Shown: piece after piece, positions 1-7,865 of the stretch
How the letters are laid out: each line of letters begins with the position of its first letter
How positions within the stretch are numbered: the stretch's first letter is position 1
NCBI GenBank assembly: GCA_020845575.1
Contig: JADLFL010000016.1
Coordinates: forward strand, 62,001 to 126,000
Reading direction: 5' to 3'
DNA from: Acidobacteriota bacterium
Lineage (GTDB): Bacteria > Acidobacteriota > Vicinamibacteria > Vicinamibacterales > Vicinamibacteraceae
DNA length: 64,000 nt
Position numbers and translations under genes: made by a program
Notes under the pieces: generated by a model
Told to the model about the DNA's origin: nothing
Database searches by the model: none
Seen by the model: the letters and a program-made list of their open reading frames with translations, nothing else

Positions 1-230
1 AGACGATGGTGACAGGGCGGGAGCCGTTCAATGCGGAGCGACTGCTGCTGTCGACCGGCATCGTGGCCGCCAACATGGACTCCAACTGGGAGAACGGCCG
101 TTACTCCGCGTCAGGCCGCCGCATCGAGACGCCGTTCCTGGACATGACGTACCGCTCGACGCGGGGACCGCAGTTCAGCACGGGTGAGCGGCCGCCGAAC
201 GTGTCCTACCTTCGAGGATTCGACAGCTAG
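1..230 (+). CDS. C-terminal end of a probable Gfo/Idh/MocA-family oxidoreductase (partial)
   Basis: The frame is open from the first base of the window and stops at TAG 228-230, so the 5' part lies outside. About 75 residues are visible. The pattern 'GREPFNAERLLLSTGIVAA' followed by 'GRRIETPFLDMTYRS' resembles the tail of Gfo/Idh/MocA NAD-dependent oxidoreductases, where a helix after the substrate domain is followed by a short strand of the type RIxTPxLDxxY. No nucleotide-binding or catalytic motif is inside the window, so the family call rests on this tail alone. The gene converges on pyruvate carboxylase with only 8 bp between stops. An unrelated protein with a similar tail cannot be excluded. 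Confidence 0.45.
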   Translation, partial: TMVTGREPFNAERLLLSTGIVAANMDSNWENGRYSASGRRIETPFLDMTYRSTRGPQFSTGERPPNVSYLRGFDS

Positions 231-238
231 AAACCGAT

Positions 239-3200
239 TCACTTCTCGAGGCGCGCCAGCAGGTCGTCGGTCGCGACCGAGTCTCCCGTCTTCACGAGAA
301 TCTCCGTCACCGTCGCATCGGTGCTCGCCGAGATCGTCGTCAGCATCTTCATCGCTTCGAGGGTGATGAGCGGATCGCCGGCGTTCACCTTCGTCCCGAC
401 ACCGACGGCGATACCGGTGATCATCCCCGGCATCGGCGCAACCGCCTGCAGCGGATCCGATGGATTGCCCTTCGGCTTGGTGACGGCGTCCCTGGGGGCC
501 AGCGACTTGTCGACGACCTGCGACTCGCGGGGCATGCCGTTGAGCTCATAGAAGACACTGCGGCGGCCCTGCTGGTCGGCCTCGCCGATGCTGATCAACT
601 TGATGAACAGCACCTTGCCGTGATCGATCTCGACATCGATCTCCTCGCCCACAGACAGCCCGTAGAAGAACGCCGTTGTCGGCAGGCCCGAGACCTCGCC
701 GTACGTGGCCACGAACTGATCGAAGTCGGCGAACACCTGCGGGTACATCAGGTGGCTGTACAGGTCGTCCTCGGTGGGAGGACGTCCGAGCTTCGTGCGC
801 AACTCGGCGCGAACATCGTCGAGATCCACCGGGCTGGCGAGTTCCCCGGGGCGCTTCGTTGTCGGCACGCGATCGCCGAGGACGACCTTCTGCACCTGGG
901 CGGGCCAGCCGCCGTCGGGTTGACCGAGCCCACCCTGCAGCATGTCGATCACCGAGGCCGGGAAGTCGTGCGAGCCGGGCTCGAGCGTTGGCACGTCCTG
1001 CGGCCTGATGCCGCGGGTGACGAGGTACATGCACATGTCCCCGACGACCTTCGAGCTCGGCGTCACCTTGATGATGTCGCCGAACAGCTGATTGACCTCC
1101 GCGTAGGTGCGCGCGATCTCGGGCCAGCGGTGACCGAGCCCGAGGGCTGCTGCCTGCTCCTTGAGATTGGTGAACTGGCCGCCCGGCATCTCGTGGACGT
1201 AGACCTCCGCGGATCCCGCACGCGGCGCGGTGTTGAACGGGCGGTAGAAGTCGAGCACCTCTTCCCAGTAGTCCGACATCTCGTTGAGCGCGTCGAGGTC
1301 GAGACCGGGGTCGCGTTCGTGCCCGCGCAGCGCCGCGCACACGGAGTTCATGTTCGGCTGGCTCGTGGATCCCGACATCGACGCGATTGCGAGATCGACG
1401 ATGTCCACGCCCGCTTCGGTGGCCGAGAGCACCGATGCGGCGTTGATCCCGGAGCTGTCGTGCGTGTGGAAGTGGATGGGCAGGCCGATCTCGTCGCGCA
1501 GGGCCTTCACGAGCTTTCTCACCGCGAACGGACGGCACAATCCAGCCATGTCCTTGATCGCGAGGATGTGCGCGCCCATCTTCTCGAGTTCGCGCGCCTT
1601 GGCCACGTAGTACGCGAGCGAGTACTTGTCGCGTGCCGGATCGTCGATGTCGCCCGTGTAGCAGATCGCCGCTTCGCAGACCGCGAGGGGCTGGTTGCGC
1701 ACGGCCTCCATCGCCACCGTCATGTTCGGCAGGTAGTTGAGCGAGTCGAAGATGCGGAAGATGTCCATGCCCGACTCGGCCGCGTGCTTCACGAACCCGG
1801 CGACCACCGCATCGGGATAGTTCGAATAGCCGACGGCGTTCGAGCCGCGGAACAGCATCTGGAAGCAGATGTTGGGTACCTTCGCGCGCAGTTCGCGCAG
1901 CCGATCCCAGGGCGATTCACGCAGGAACCGCATCGCCGAGTCGAACGTCGCGCCGCCCCACATCTCGAGACTGAAGATCTTCGGCGTGCGATGCGCCACC
2001 ACGTCGGCGACGTTGAGCATGTCGATCGATCGCATGCGCGTGGCGATCAACGACTGGTGCGCGTCGCGCATCGTCGTGTCGGTGATGAGGAGCGGACGCT
2101 GGTCGCGAATCCAGTCGGCGAACTTCCCCGGCCCGAGCTCACGAAGCCGATCCCGTGAACCCTGCGCGATGCCGGCCTTCAGATCGAAGGCGGGGACGCG
2201 CGCGGCGGGAAGCGCCTCGGGCGGACGATAGCCCTTCACCGTCGGGCTGCCGTTGACCGTGACGTCACTGAGGTACGCGAGCACCTTCGTGGCGCGGTCG
2301 CGGCGCGGCTGGAACTTGAAGAGATTCGGGTTGGTGTCGATGAGCCCCGTCGTCGCCTGGCCCGAGCGGAACGTGCCGTCGAGGATGACGTTCTCGAGGA
2401 AGGGGATGTTGGTCTTGACGCCGCGGATGCGGAACTCGCGCAGCGCGCGGTGCATGCGCTGCAGGGCGATGTCGAAGCGCGGACCGGAGGCCGTCAGCTT
2501 CACGAGCATCGAGTCGTAGTAGGGCGTCACGACAGACCCGGCATCGCCGGTGGCTGCGTCGAGGCGGATGCCGAGGCCAGCGGCCGATCGGTAGTTGATG
2601 ATCTTGCCGTAGTCGGGCGCGAAGCCGTTGGCCGGATCCTCCGTCGTGATGCGCGCCTGGACGGCATACCCGTTGCGCTGGATGTGCTCCTGCTGCGGGA
2701 TGTCGATCTCGTGGCTGAAGAGCGAGTGTCCCTGCGCGACGAGAATCTGCGAGCGCACGAGATCGACACCCGTGATGACCTCGGTCACCGTGTGCTCGAC
2801 CTGGATGCGGGGATTCATCTCGATGAAGAACCACTCCCGCGCGTCGACGTCGTAGAGGAACTCGACGGTGCCAGCGTTGTTGTAGCCGATGGCCTTCGCG
2901 AGGCGCACCGCCGCGTCGCACAGTTCGCGCCGCACCGACTCGTCGAGGCCGACCGCGGGCGCCACCTCCACCACCTTCTGGTGACGCCGCTGCACCGAGC
3001 AGTCGCGTTCGTGCAGGTGAACGAGGTTGCCATGCGTGTCGCCGAGCACCTGCACCTCGATGTGCCTGGCTCGCGCGATGAAGCGTTCGAGAAAGACGGC
3101 GGGATTGCCGAAGGCGTTGGCGGCTTCGGTCTGGGCCTGGTCCAGGAGCGCGTCGAGATCGGCTTCCTTGTGGACGACCCGCATGCCGCGCCCGCCGCCG

Positions 3201-3697
3201 CCGAACGCGGCCTTGATGATGAGCGGGAAGCCGATCTGCCTGGCGATTCTCGCGGCGGCAGCACGGTCGGTCACCGGTTCTTCGGTACCCGGCAGCGTCG
3301 GGACGTCGACGCGCGCGGCCAGGGCGCGGGCCGAGACCTTGTCGCCCATGACGTCGAGCATCTCGGGGTCCGGGCCGACGAACCTGAGCCCCGCCTCACG
3401 GCAGGCGCGCGCGAATGCCGCGTTCTCCGAGAGGAACCCGTACCCGGGGTGGACGAGGGTGACGCCCTTTTCCTTCGCGAGGTGGATGATGCCCTCGATG
3501 TCGAGGTAGGCGCCGACAGGCCCCTTCTCCTTGCGAAGCCGGTAGGCCTCATCGGCCTTGAAGCGATGGCGCGAGAAGCGATCCTCGTCGGCGTAGATCG
3601 CGACGGTGCGGAGACCCAGTTCGGTCGCGGCGCGGAAGATCCGGATGGCAATCTCACCCCGGTTCGCAGCCAGCAGTTTCTCTGTCGGTACGGGCAT
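239..3697 (-). CDS. pyc: Pyruvate carboxylase (biotin-dependent, single chain)
   Basis: This 1,152-residue cytoplasmic enzyme carboxylates pyruvate to oxaloacetate using ATP and bicarbonate, the main anaplerotic reaction. The domains are in the usual order. An N-terminal biotin carboxylase domain (about 1-450) begins LLAANRGEIAIRIFRAA and carries the glycine-rich FGGGGRGMRVV ATP loop. The carboxyltransferase domain (about 525-800) opens LLITDTTMRDAHQSL and holds HFHTHDSSG metal-ligand histidines. A PYC/OADA tetramerisation region follows. The C-terminal biotinyl domain has EAMKM, with the acceptor lysine near residue 1117. The length matches alpha4-type pyruvate carboxylases (about 1,150). 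The start is ATG at 3697, placing the conserved N-terminal strand eight residues in. No partner gene is adjacent; it appears monocistronic. Confidence 0.96.
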   Translation of the reverse strand: MPVPTEKLLAANRGEIAIRIFRAATELGLRTVAIYADEDRFSRHRFKADEAYRLRKEKGPVGAYLDIEGIIHLAKEKGVTLVHPGYGFLSENAAFARACREAGLRFVGPDPEMLDVMGDKVSARALAARVDVPTLPGTEEPVTDRAAAARIARQIGFPLIIKAAFGGGGRGMRVVHKEADLDALLDQAQTEAANAFGNPAVFLERFIARARHIEVQVLGDTHGNLVHLHERDCSVQRRHQKVVEVAPAVGLDESVRRELCDAAVRLAKAIGYNNAGTVEFLYDVDAREWFFIEMNPRIQVEHTVTEVITGVDLVRSQILVAQGHSLFSHEIDIPQQEHIQRNGYAVQARITTEDPANGFAPDYGKIINYRSAAGLGIRLDAATGDAGSVVTPYYDSMLVKLTASGPRFDIALQRMHRALREFRIRGVKTNIPFLENVILDGTFRSGQATTGLIDTNPNLFKFQPRRDRATKVLAYLSDVTVNGSPTVKGYRPPEALPAARVPAFDLKAGIAQGSRDRLRELGPGKFADWIRDQRPLLITDTTMRDAHQSLIATRMRSIDMLNVADVVAHRTPKIFSLEMWGGATFDSAMRFLRESPWDRLRELRAKVPNICFQMLFRGSNAVGYSNYPDAVVAGFVKHAAESGMDIFRIFDSLNYLPNMTVAMEAVRNQPLAVCEAAICYTGDIDDPARDKYSLAYYVAKARELEKMGAHILAIKDMAGLCRPFAVRKLVKALRDEIGLPIHFHTHDSSGINAASVLSATEAGVDIVDLAIASMSGSTSQPNMNSVCAALRGHERDPGLDLDALNEMSDYWEEVLDFYRPFNTAPRAGSAEVYVHEMPGGQFTNLKEQAAALGLGHRWPEIARTYAEVNQLFGDIIKVTPSSKVVGDMCMYLVTRGIRPQDVPTLEPGSHDFPASVIDMLQGGLGQPDGGWPAQVQKVVLGDRVPTTKRPGELASPVDLDDVRAELRTKLGRPPTEDDLYSHLMYPQVFADFDQFVATYGEVSGLPTTAFFYGLSVGEEIDVEIDHGKVLFIKLISIGEADQQGRRSVFYELNGMPRESQVVDKSLAPRDAVTKPKGNPSDPLQAVAPMPGMITGIAVGVGTKVNAGDPLITLEAMKMLTTISASTDATVTEILVKTGDSVATDDLLARLEK

Positions 3698-3825
3698 CGT
3701 GTCTCGGTCTGGGCATGGCGCGGCTCGATTCGCGTCGGAACGGGTCCGGAGAGAGCCTGCCGTCGGTGTCTCTGGCGAAGAACCCGGCTGAATGCACCGG
3801 AGGGTGGACCGCTACGCGCGGGTGT

Positions 3826-4044
3826 TCAGGGCCGGCAGCGATTGTACTTGGTTGCGTCGTTCATCGCGGGGCGGTGTCGAGGGGCGGGTAAAGCCATGAA
3901 TGCGTCAGGCCCGCGTGCCGCGCGCCGTATCGTGCCGGTACGTCCTGGGTCCAGTTGCTCGGGATCGAAGCCGTACCACCAGACGGGCACGCCGGCGGGA
4001 GACCCGATGATCGGATCGATGTGGTGCACGAACGGACCAGACAT
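3826..4044 (-). pseudogene. Remnant of the N-terminus of prolipoprotein diacylglyceryl transferase (lgt)
   Basis: The minus-strand frame starts MSGPFVHHIDPIIGSPAG and continues VPVWWYGF. This is the conserved start of Lgt, which reads HHIDPxI followed shortly by LxWYG before the first membrane helices. Similarity stops after about 30 residues. The remaining 40 residues are Arg/Pro-rich and hydrophilic, with none of the seven membrane segments or the H-G-G-L core of Lgt. It is therefore read as a broken 5' fragment left by rearrangement, not a working gene. It sits in an otherwise empty 550-bp stretch between pyc and the AAA ATPase; apart from this fragment and the palindromes at 4182-4230 nothing is recognised in 3698-4245. 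Confidence 0.5.
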
Positions 4045-4181
4045 GGGCCGACGTCCTCCTTTGCGAGACGTGCCTCACGACACGGACGATGACGGGGTGA
4101 GCCGAGGCTGCGGGGCAGTCTACGGGATCGTCACTTCGCGGTTTCGTCGATCCGGAGCTCTGTTCGAACCAGAAAACTATG

Positions 4182-4230
4182 AAACAACGCGTTGTTTGAT
4201 TGCGATATCTATCTAAACAACGCGTTGTTT
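4182..4230. promoter_or_regulatory. Two identical 16-bp perfect palindromes upstream of the AAA ATPase
   Basis: AAACAACGCGTTGTTT occurs at 4182-4197 and again at 4215-4230. Each copy equals its own reverse complement over all 16 bases. The centres are 33 bp apart, about three helical turns, so both sites face the same side of DNA. The second ends 15 bp before the likely GTG start at 4246. This arrangement is typical of a paired operator for a dimeric repressor covering a promoter. No DNA-binding regulator is encoded next to it, so the factor is unknown; the ATPase itself or a distant regulator are options. Confidence 0.7.
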
Positions 4231-4245
4231 GCTACGATCCATCTC

Positions 4246-5625
4246 GTGGAGCGTCTTCTCGATAGCCAGCTCGACACGTGGCTGACCCGGCCAGACCGCA
4301 AGCCGCTGATCCTCAGAGGCGCCAGGCAGGTCGGCAAGACGTGGCTTGTCCGGGAACTGGCTCGTCGATCTGGGCGCGAACTGGTCGAGATCAACTTCGA
4401 GCGTGACCCGCGGCTGGCTCGTCACTTCGCGTCGAACGACCCGCGCGAGATCCTGAACGAGCTCATGCTGGCGCTGGCGCGCGACATCACGCCGGATCGC
4501 AGCCTCCTCTTCCTCGACGAAATCCAGGCGGCCGAATCGCTGCTGGGCAAACTCCGATGGTTCGCGGAAGAGCTCCCGGAACTGCCCGTCGTGGCCGCCG
4601 GGTCACTGCTCGATCTCTCGCTCGGCGAACACGAGTACAGCGTTCCTGTCGGTCGCGTGTCCTATCTGTACATCGAGCCGATGGGATTCCAGGAGTTCCT
4701 GACGGCGCACGGTCAGACGCGCGTGCTCGAAGTGCTGAGCGAGTGGTCGCCGGACATCGCGCTGTCACCGGCCAGCCACGAACAGGCGACCGCCTGGTTC
4801 CATCGCTACACCATGGTCGGTGGGATGCCGGCAGTCGTGGCCGCCGATGTGGCTGGCGCGACCCCCGAGGATGTGAGACGCCGACAGCGTGAGCTCATCG
4901 CCGCCTATCGAGACGACTTCGCGAAGTATGCGCGCCGGCTCGATCGCGTGGTGCTCGACGGGATGTTGCTCGGCGTGGCGGCATCTCTCGGACGCAAGTT
5001 CGTGTACGCCCATGCCGTGACCGACATCAAACAGCAGCAGGCCCGACGCGCACTCGAGCTCCTCGCAGCGGCGCGCGTGTGCCATCTCGTTCGCCATACC
5101 GCTGCCAACGGCCTCCCGCTTGGCGGGCAGGTCAAGGACACGTTCCGCAAGGTGATCCTGCTGGATGTCGGCCTGCTGCACGCGCTCGTGGGCACGCCGG
5201 CCGGACCGACGTTTCCGCAGCCCGAACAGGTCGCGCCTGGCGTGCGCGGGCAGGTCGCCGAGCAGGTGGCTGGTCAGACGTTGCGCCTGCTGTCTGCTGC
5301 CAGTGGTTCCAGCCCCGAACTGTACTACTGGCAGCGAGATGGAGGACGTCCGGGGGAGATCGACTATCTCGTCGAACTCGACGCGCGTGTCGTGCCCGTC
5401 GAGCTCAAGTCCGGTGCGTCAGGGGCGATGAAGAGCCTGCACCAGTTCATGCACGACAAGGGACTCGATCTCGCCGTGCGGCTCGACGCGAACCCGCCAT
5501 CGGTGCAACGCGCAGCCGTACGCACGACGCAGGGCGACGATGTGCGGTACACGCTCGTCAACCTGCCCCACTACCTGGCCTTCCGGACGCTCGAAGCCGT
5601 CGTCAGCGTTCGCGACGCGTCGTGA
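4246..5625 (+). CDS. AAA-type ATPase with C-terminal DUF4143 domain
   Basis: From GTG 4246 the product is 459 residues and begins VERLLDSQLDTWL, the normal start of this family; upstream in-frame codons run through the second palindrome and are unlikely to be used. An N-terminal AAA_14 ATPase domain has Walker A GARQVGKTW near residue 29 and Walker B LLFLDEIQ near residue 88. The C-terminal half matches DUF4143: a winged-helix-like region (KQQQARRALELL), then the nuclease-like core PGEIDYLVEL...VPVELKSG, in which the D and ExK pattern resembles PD-(D/E)XK folds. Members are common in bacteria and archaea, often in accessory regions, and their role is not established. It stands alone behind a palindromic operator pair. 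Confidence 0.88.
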   Translation: MERLLDSQLDTWLTRPDRKPLILRGARQVGKTWLVRELARRSGRELVEINFERDPRLARHFASNDPREILNELMLALARDITPDRSLLFLDEIQAAESLLGKLRWFAEELPELPVVAAGSLLDLSLGEHEYSVPVGRVSYLYIEPMGFQEFLTAHGQTRVLEVLSEWSPDIALSPASHEQATAWFHRYTMVGGMPAVVAADVAGATPEDVRRRQRELIAAYRDDFAKYARRLDRVVLDGMLLGVAASLGRKFVYAHAVTDIKQQQARRALELLAAARVCHLVRHTAANGLPLGGQVKDTFRKVILLDVGLLHALVGTPAGPTFPQPEQVAPGVRGQVAEQVAGQTLRLLSAASGSSPELYYWQRDGGRPGEIDYLVELDARVVPVELKSGASGAMKSLHQFMHDKGLDLAVRLDANPPSVQRAAVRTTQGDDVRYTLVNLPHYLAFRTLEAVVSVRDAS

Positions 5626-5635
5626 GCGTAACATC

Positions 5636-5800
5636 AGTGCGTTCATCCAGGTCGAGCACGTCTGGGCGCTCCAGGCAGCGTATGCCTTCGGCCGGGGCGA
5701 CATTCGACCAGAAGCCGCAGAAGGAAGCTGGGGCGCGCGCGACTTCATCGTCGGCGACCCAGACGGCAATGCGATCGCCTTTGTCGGCCCGGCGACCTGA
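5636..5800 (+). pseudogene. C-terminal half of a glyoxalase/bleomycin-resistance (VOC) protein, truncated
   Basis: The reading frame encodes VEHVWALQAAYAFG, a short linker, then WGARDFIVGDPDGNAIAFVGPA and a stop. This is the second betaalphabetabetabeta module of VOC-superfamily proteins: a helix 'V.DVDALHA.Y', then 'WG.RDF.V.DPDGN.IAF', including the metal-ligand-bearing strand end. The first module and a start codon are missing because the frame runs back into the 3' end of the ATPase gene. It is therefore a gene fragment. It fills the gap between the ATPase and the methyltransferase, and with the lgt fragment shows that this segment has been rearranged. Confidence 0.6.
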
Positions 5801-5823
5801 GCACGAACCAGTACAATTGCCTG

Positions 5824-6966
5824 ATGGACCTGCGCCAGTTGCAGTGGCACTGGGACACCTTCGGCAGGCAGGATCCCTTCTGGGCCATCCTGACCGACCC
5901 GGCCCGTCGCGGCAACCGGTGGTCGCCAGAGGAGTTCTTCGAGACTGGCAGGGTGGAGATTGCCGAACTCCTGGACCGCGCCCCGCAACTCGGCGTGCCG
6001 TGCGAGTGGCGGCGCGCGATGGACTTCGGCTGCGGCGCGGGACGCCTGACCCAGGCGCTCGCAGATCGCTTCGACACCGTCCTTGGCGTCGACCTCGCGC
6101 CGGCAATGATCGCGCTCGCGCGGACGCACAACCGTCATGGCGACCGCTGCACGTACGAAGTCAACGACGAGCCGAATCTGTCGCGCTGGTCAGACGATAC
6201 GTTCGACCTGATTCAAACGAGCCGAACCCTTCAGCATATCGATCCCCGCTACTCGACGGAGTACGTGCGCGAGTTCGTGCGCTTGCTGGCACCGGGCGGC
6301 TACCTGTCGTTCGACCTGCCCAGTGCATCCGGCAACGACGCCGCGCTTGCCGACGGTAGCGTGCCCCCATCCGCGATGCGGGCGAGGATCGACATCACGC
6401 CGTCCGGCCCGGTCGACGCGCGGCCTGGCCAGGCGATGCGGTTCACGGTGACTGTCGCCAACGTCAGCGACGCCACCTGGCAGGATGGTGCTGGCCGTGT
6501 CCTGAACGTCGGCAACCACTGGCTCGACGAGAGGGGTGCGATCGTCCAGCAGGACGACGTGCGGGTGAAGTTACCGACGCCTCTCCTGCCTGGCGCCCGA
6601 ACAGCCGTGGACGTCGTGGTCACCGCGCCAGACGCCCCAGGCCGGCATCACCTCCAGTTCGACGTCGTCCAGGAGGGCGTCGCGTGGTTCGCGTCGTGCG
6701 GGTCCGAACCGGCCGACGTCGCGGTCCGTGTCAGCACAACCCCGTGGGCAGGACCGAGTGCTGCTGACACGACGTCACCAGTGCCCGATTCGGCCCCGCC
6801 TGCAGCAGCGGACGGCGAACTCGAGCCCGTGATGGAGATGCACGCCGTCGCTCGAGAGCAGGTCGAAGCGATCCTGCGCGACTGCGGCGCCCGCCTGCTC
6901 GATGTTCGCCGTGTCCACCACTGCGGCCCCCTCTGGCTCGCGTTCCGTTACGACGTGACGAAGTAG
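5824..6966 (+). CDS. SAM-dependent methyltransferase with an inserted beta-sandwich domain
   Basis: This 380-residue protein starts MDLRQLQWHWDTFGRQDPFWAIL. A class I Rossmann methyltransferase core follows with motif I MDFGCGAGRLTQALA near residue 64, acidic post-I VLGVDLAP, and LQHIDPRYSTEYVREFVRLLAPGG near 140-160. Residues about 190-295 (ITPSGPVDARPGQAMRFTVTV to DVAVRV) form a separate all-beta segment resembling an Ig-like/NBR1-type sandwich, with the pattern 'N.S..TW' and 'G...LNVGNHWLD'. After a Pro/Ala-rich linker, the last 50 residues return to an alpha/beta pattern that would complete the sheet. Such inserts are seen in some sugar or polysaccharide methyltransferases, where they may bind glycan. 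The substrate is unknown. Confidence 0.75.
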   Translation: MDLRQLQWHWDTFGRQDPFWAILTDPARRGNRWSPEEFFETGRVEIAELLDRAPQLGVPCEWRRAMDFGCGAGRLTQALADRFDTVLGVDLAPAMIALARTHNRHGDRCTYEVNDEPNLSRWSDDTFDLIQTSRTLQHIDPRYSTEYVREFVRLLAPGGYLSFDLPSASGNDAALADGSVPPSAMRARIDITPSGPVDARPGQAMRFTVTVANVSDATWQDGAGRVLNVGNHWLDERGAIVQQDDVRVKLPTPLLPGARTAVDVVVTAPDAPGRHHLQFDVVQEGVAWFASCGSEPADVAVRVSTTPWAGPSAADTTSPVPDSAPPAAADGELEPVMEMHAVAREQVEAILRDCGARLLDVRRVHHCGPLWLAFRYDVTK

Positions 6967-7467
6967 GCATCACGTCCGCCCCGGGCACGCGCACCGTCGC
7001 CAGTTGTCCGCGCGCCCGGGGTGGGCCTATCGTGGCGGCTGAAGTGTGAAGGACGGGTGGTTGCGGCAGGTCTGCGACACGCGCCGCGCGAGGTCGGCAA
7101 GCCGTTCGTGGAGGAATACCGCGAGTCGATCGAGGTCGGCGAGGGCGCCTGCACCGCCGTGTAGGTGAACAGGTTTCCGGAGTGCCCGGTAGCAGCGCCG
7201 CGACATGTTCCTTCAGGTCGGTCGCTCTCTGCGTCGCGCCGATGTCGACGGTGCGGTCGGACAGCCCGGACGTCTGGTTGAGCAGAGGTGCTGTGACGCG
7301 TCCTCGTCGATCCAGAGAATCAGGCGGAGAACCGCCGCTCAGACTCCCGGCGCTGGCGCGATTCGCACCACGCGCGTGGAGACATTGTGGCGACGGAACT
7401 CGCGGATCCCGTCATGGAGTGAGCCAGTCGAGTTTGTCTCCAGGTTGTTGAACGGGGTGGATTTGTG
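6967..7467. other. Non-coding or decayed stretch with a 20-bp fragment of the micro-ORF repeat
   Basis: No convincing gene is seen in these 500 bases. Open frames on both strands lack recognisable motifs and conflict with each other. One recognisable element is a 20-bp segment at 7052-7071 identical to the centre of the micro-ORF copy at 8461-8541 (bases 8497-8516, encoding DGWLRQ). It looks like a third, decayed copy. The segment lies between the methyltransferase and the first toxin-antitoxin module. Confidence 0.4.
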
Positions 7468-7548
7468 GTGGTGAGCCGGATTCTCGCGAGTTGGAACCAG
7501 CTCGACGGGTGGCTGCGGCAGGTGGACAACCTTCGACGGGTGGCGTGA
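7468..7548 (+). CDS. 26-codon micro-ORF, copy 1 (unknown function)
   Basis: The frame reads VVSRILASWN, then QLDGWLRQVDNLRRVA and TGA. Possible GTG starts are at 7465, 7468 and 7471. A near-identical peptide is encoded at 8461-8541. Between the copies about two thirds of the changed codons are synonymous (for example CTG/TTG, CGA/AGA, GTG/GTC, GCG/GCA), and both end at the same codon with different stops (TGA, TAG). That pattern indicates past selection on the peptide. The sequence would form a short amphipathic helix with Trp and Leu on one side and Arg on the other. I do not recognise it. It could instead be the conserved C-terminal end of a longer lost protein. The vapB start is 72 bp further on. 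Confidence 0.45.
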   Translation: MVSRILASWNQLDGWLRQVDNLRRVA

Positions 7549-7584
7549 GGGCGCGAAGATGTGCGCAAGCGCGACCTCGGATGG

Positions 7585-7605
7585 TATATTCGTTTGATAT
7601 ATATC
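7585..7605. promoter_or_regulatory. AT-rich dyad upstream of vapBC, likely promoter/operator
   Basis: TATATT at 7585-7590 and the perfect palindrome GATATATATC at 7596-7605 lie in an AT-rich patch that stands out from the GC-rich surroundings. A GGAGG-type ribosome-binding site follows at 7611-7615 and vapB starts at 7620. VapB-type antitoxins usually repress their own operon by binding such dyads. The role here is inferred from position and symmetry. Confidence 0.5.
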
Positions 7606-7619
7606 GCCTGGGAGGCGCG

Positions 7620-7865
7620 ATGGAGACGGCAAAGGTGTTCTGGTCGGGGCGATCGCAAGCGGTCAGATTGCCGCGCGCCTTCCGCGTCGATGGCCGGGAG
7701 GTCCGCATACGCCGGCGTGGTCGGGCGATTGTGCTGGAACCGGTACCCGACTCGTGGGAGTGGCTTGACACCCTGACGGGCGACCTGGATGACGACTTCG
7801 TCGCGGCCGTGCGCGAGCAGCCCGAGCCGATGGAGCGACGCCAACTGCGCAAGGTGTTCCGCTGA
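7620..7865 (+). CDS. vapB: AbrB/SpoVT-like antitoxin of a VapBC module
   Basis: The 81-residue protein begins METAKVFWSGRSQAVRLPRAFR, the typical swapped-hairpin AbrB-type DNA-binding fold of VapB antitoxins: 'KVFxxGRSQAVRLPxxFR' followed by 'EVRIRRRGRAIVLEP'. The C-terminal part (WEWLDTLTGDLDDDFVAAVRE) would neutralise the toxin. The ATG at 7620 has a GGAGG site 4 bases upstream; longer in-frame starts would run through the operator dyad. The stop codon overlaps the ATG of the downstream toxin (TGATG at 7863-7867), giving translational coupling. It probably binds its own promoter together with VapC. Confidence 0.88.
   Translation: METAKVFWSGRSQAVRLPRAFRVDGREVRIRRRGRAIVLEPVPDSWEWLDTLTGDLDDDFVAAVREQPEPMERRQLRKVFR

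Noticed and set aside
620..2158. A 512-residue plus-strand frame inside pyruvate carboxylase
   Set aside because: It is antisense to conserved carboxyltransferase and OADA domains and has no recognisable motif or start signal.
7205..7474. An 89-residue ORF upstream of the first micro-ORF
   Set aside because: It lacks motifs and competes with other equally unconvincing frames; the frame that shows selection in this area is the micro-ORF itself.
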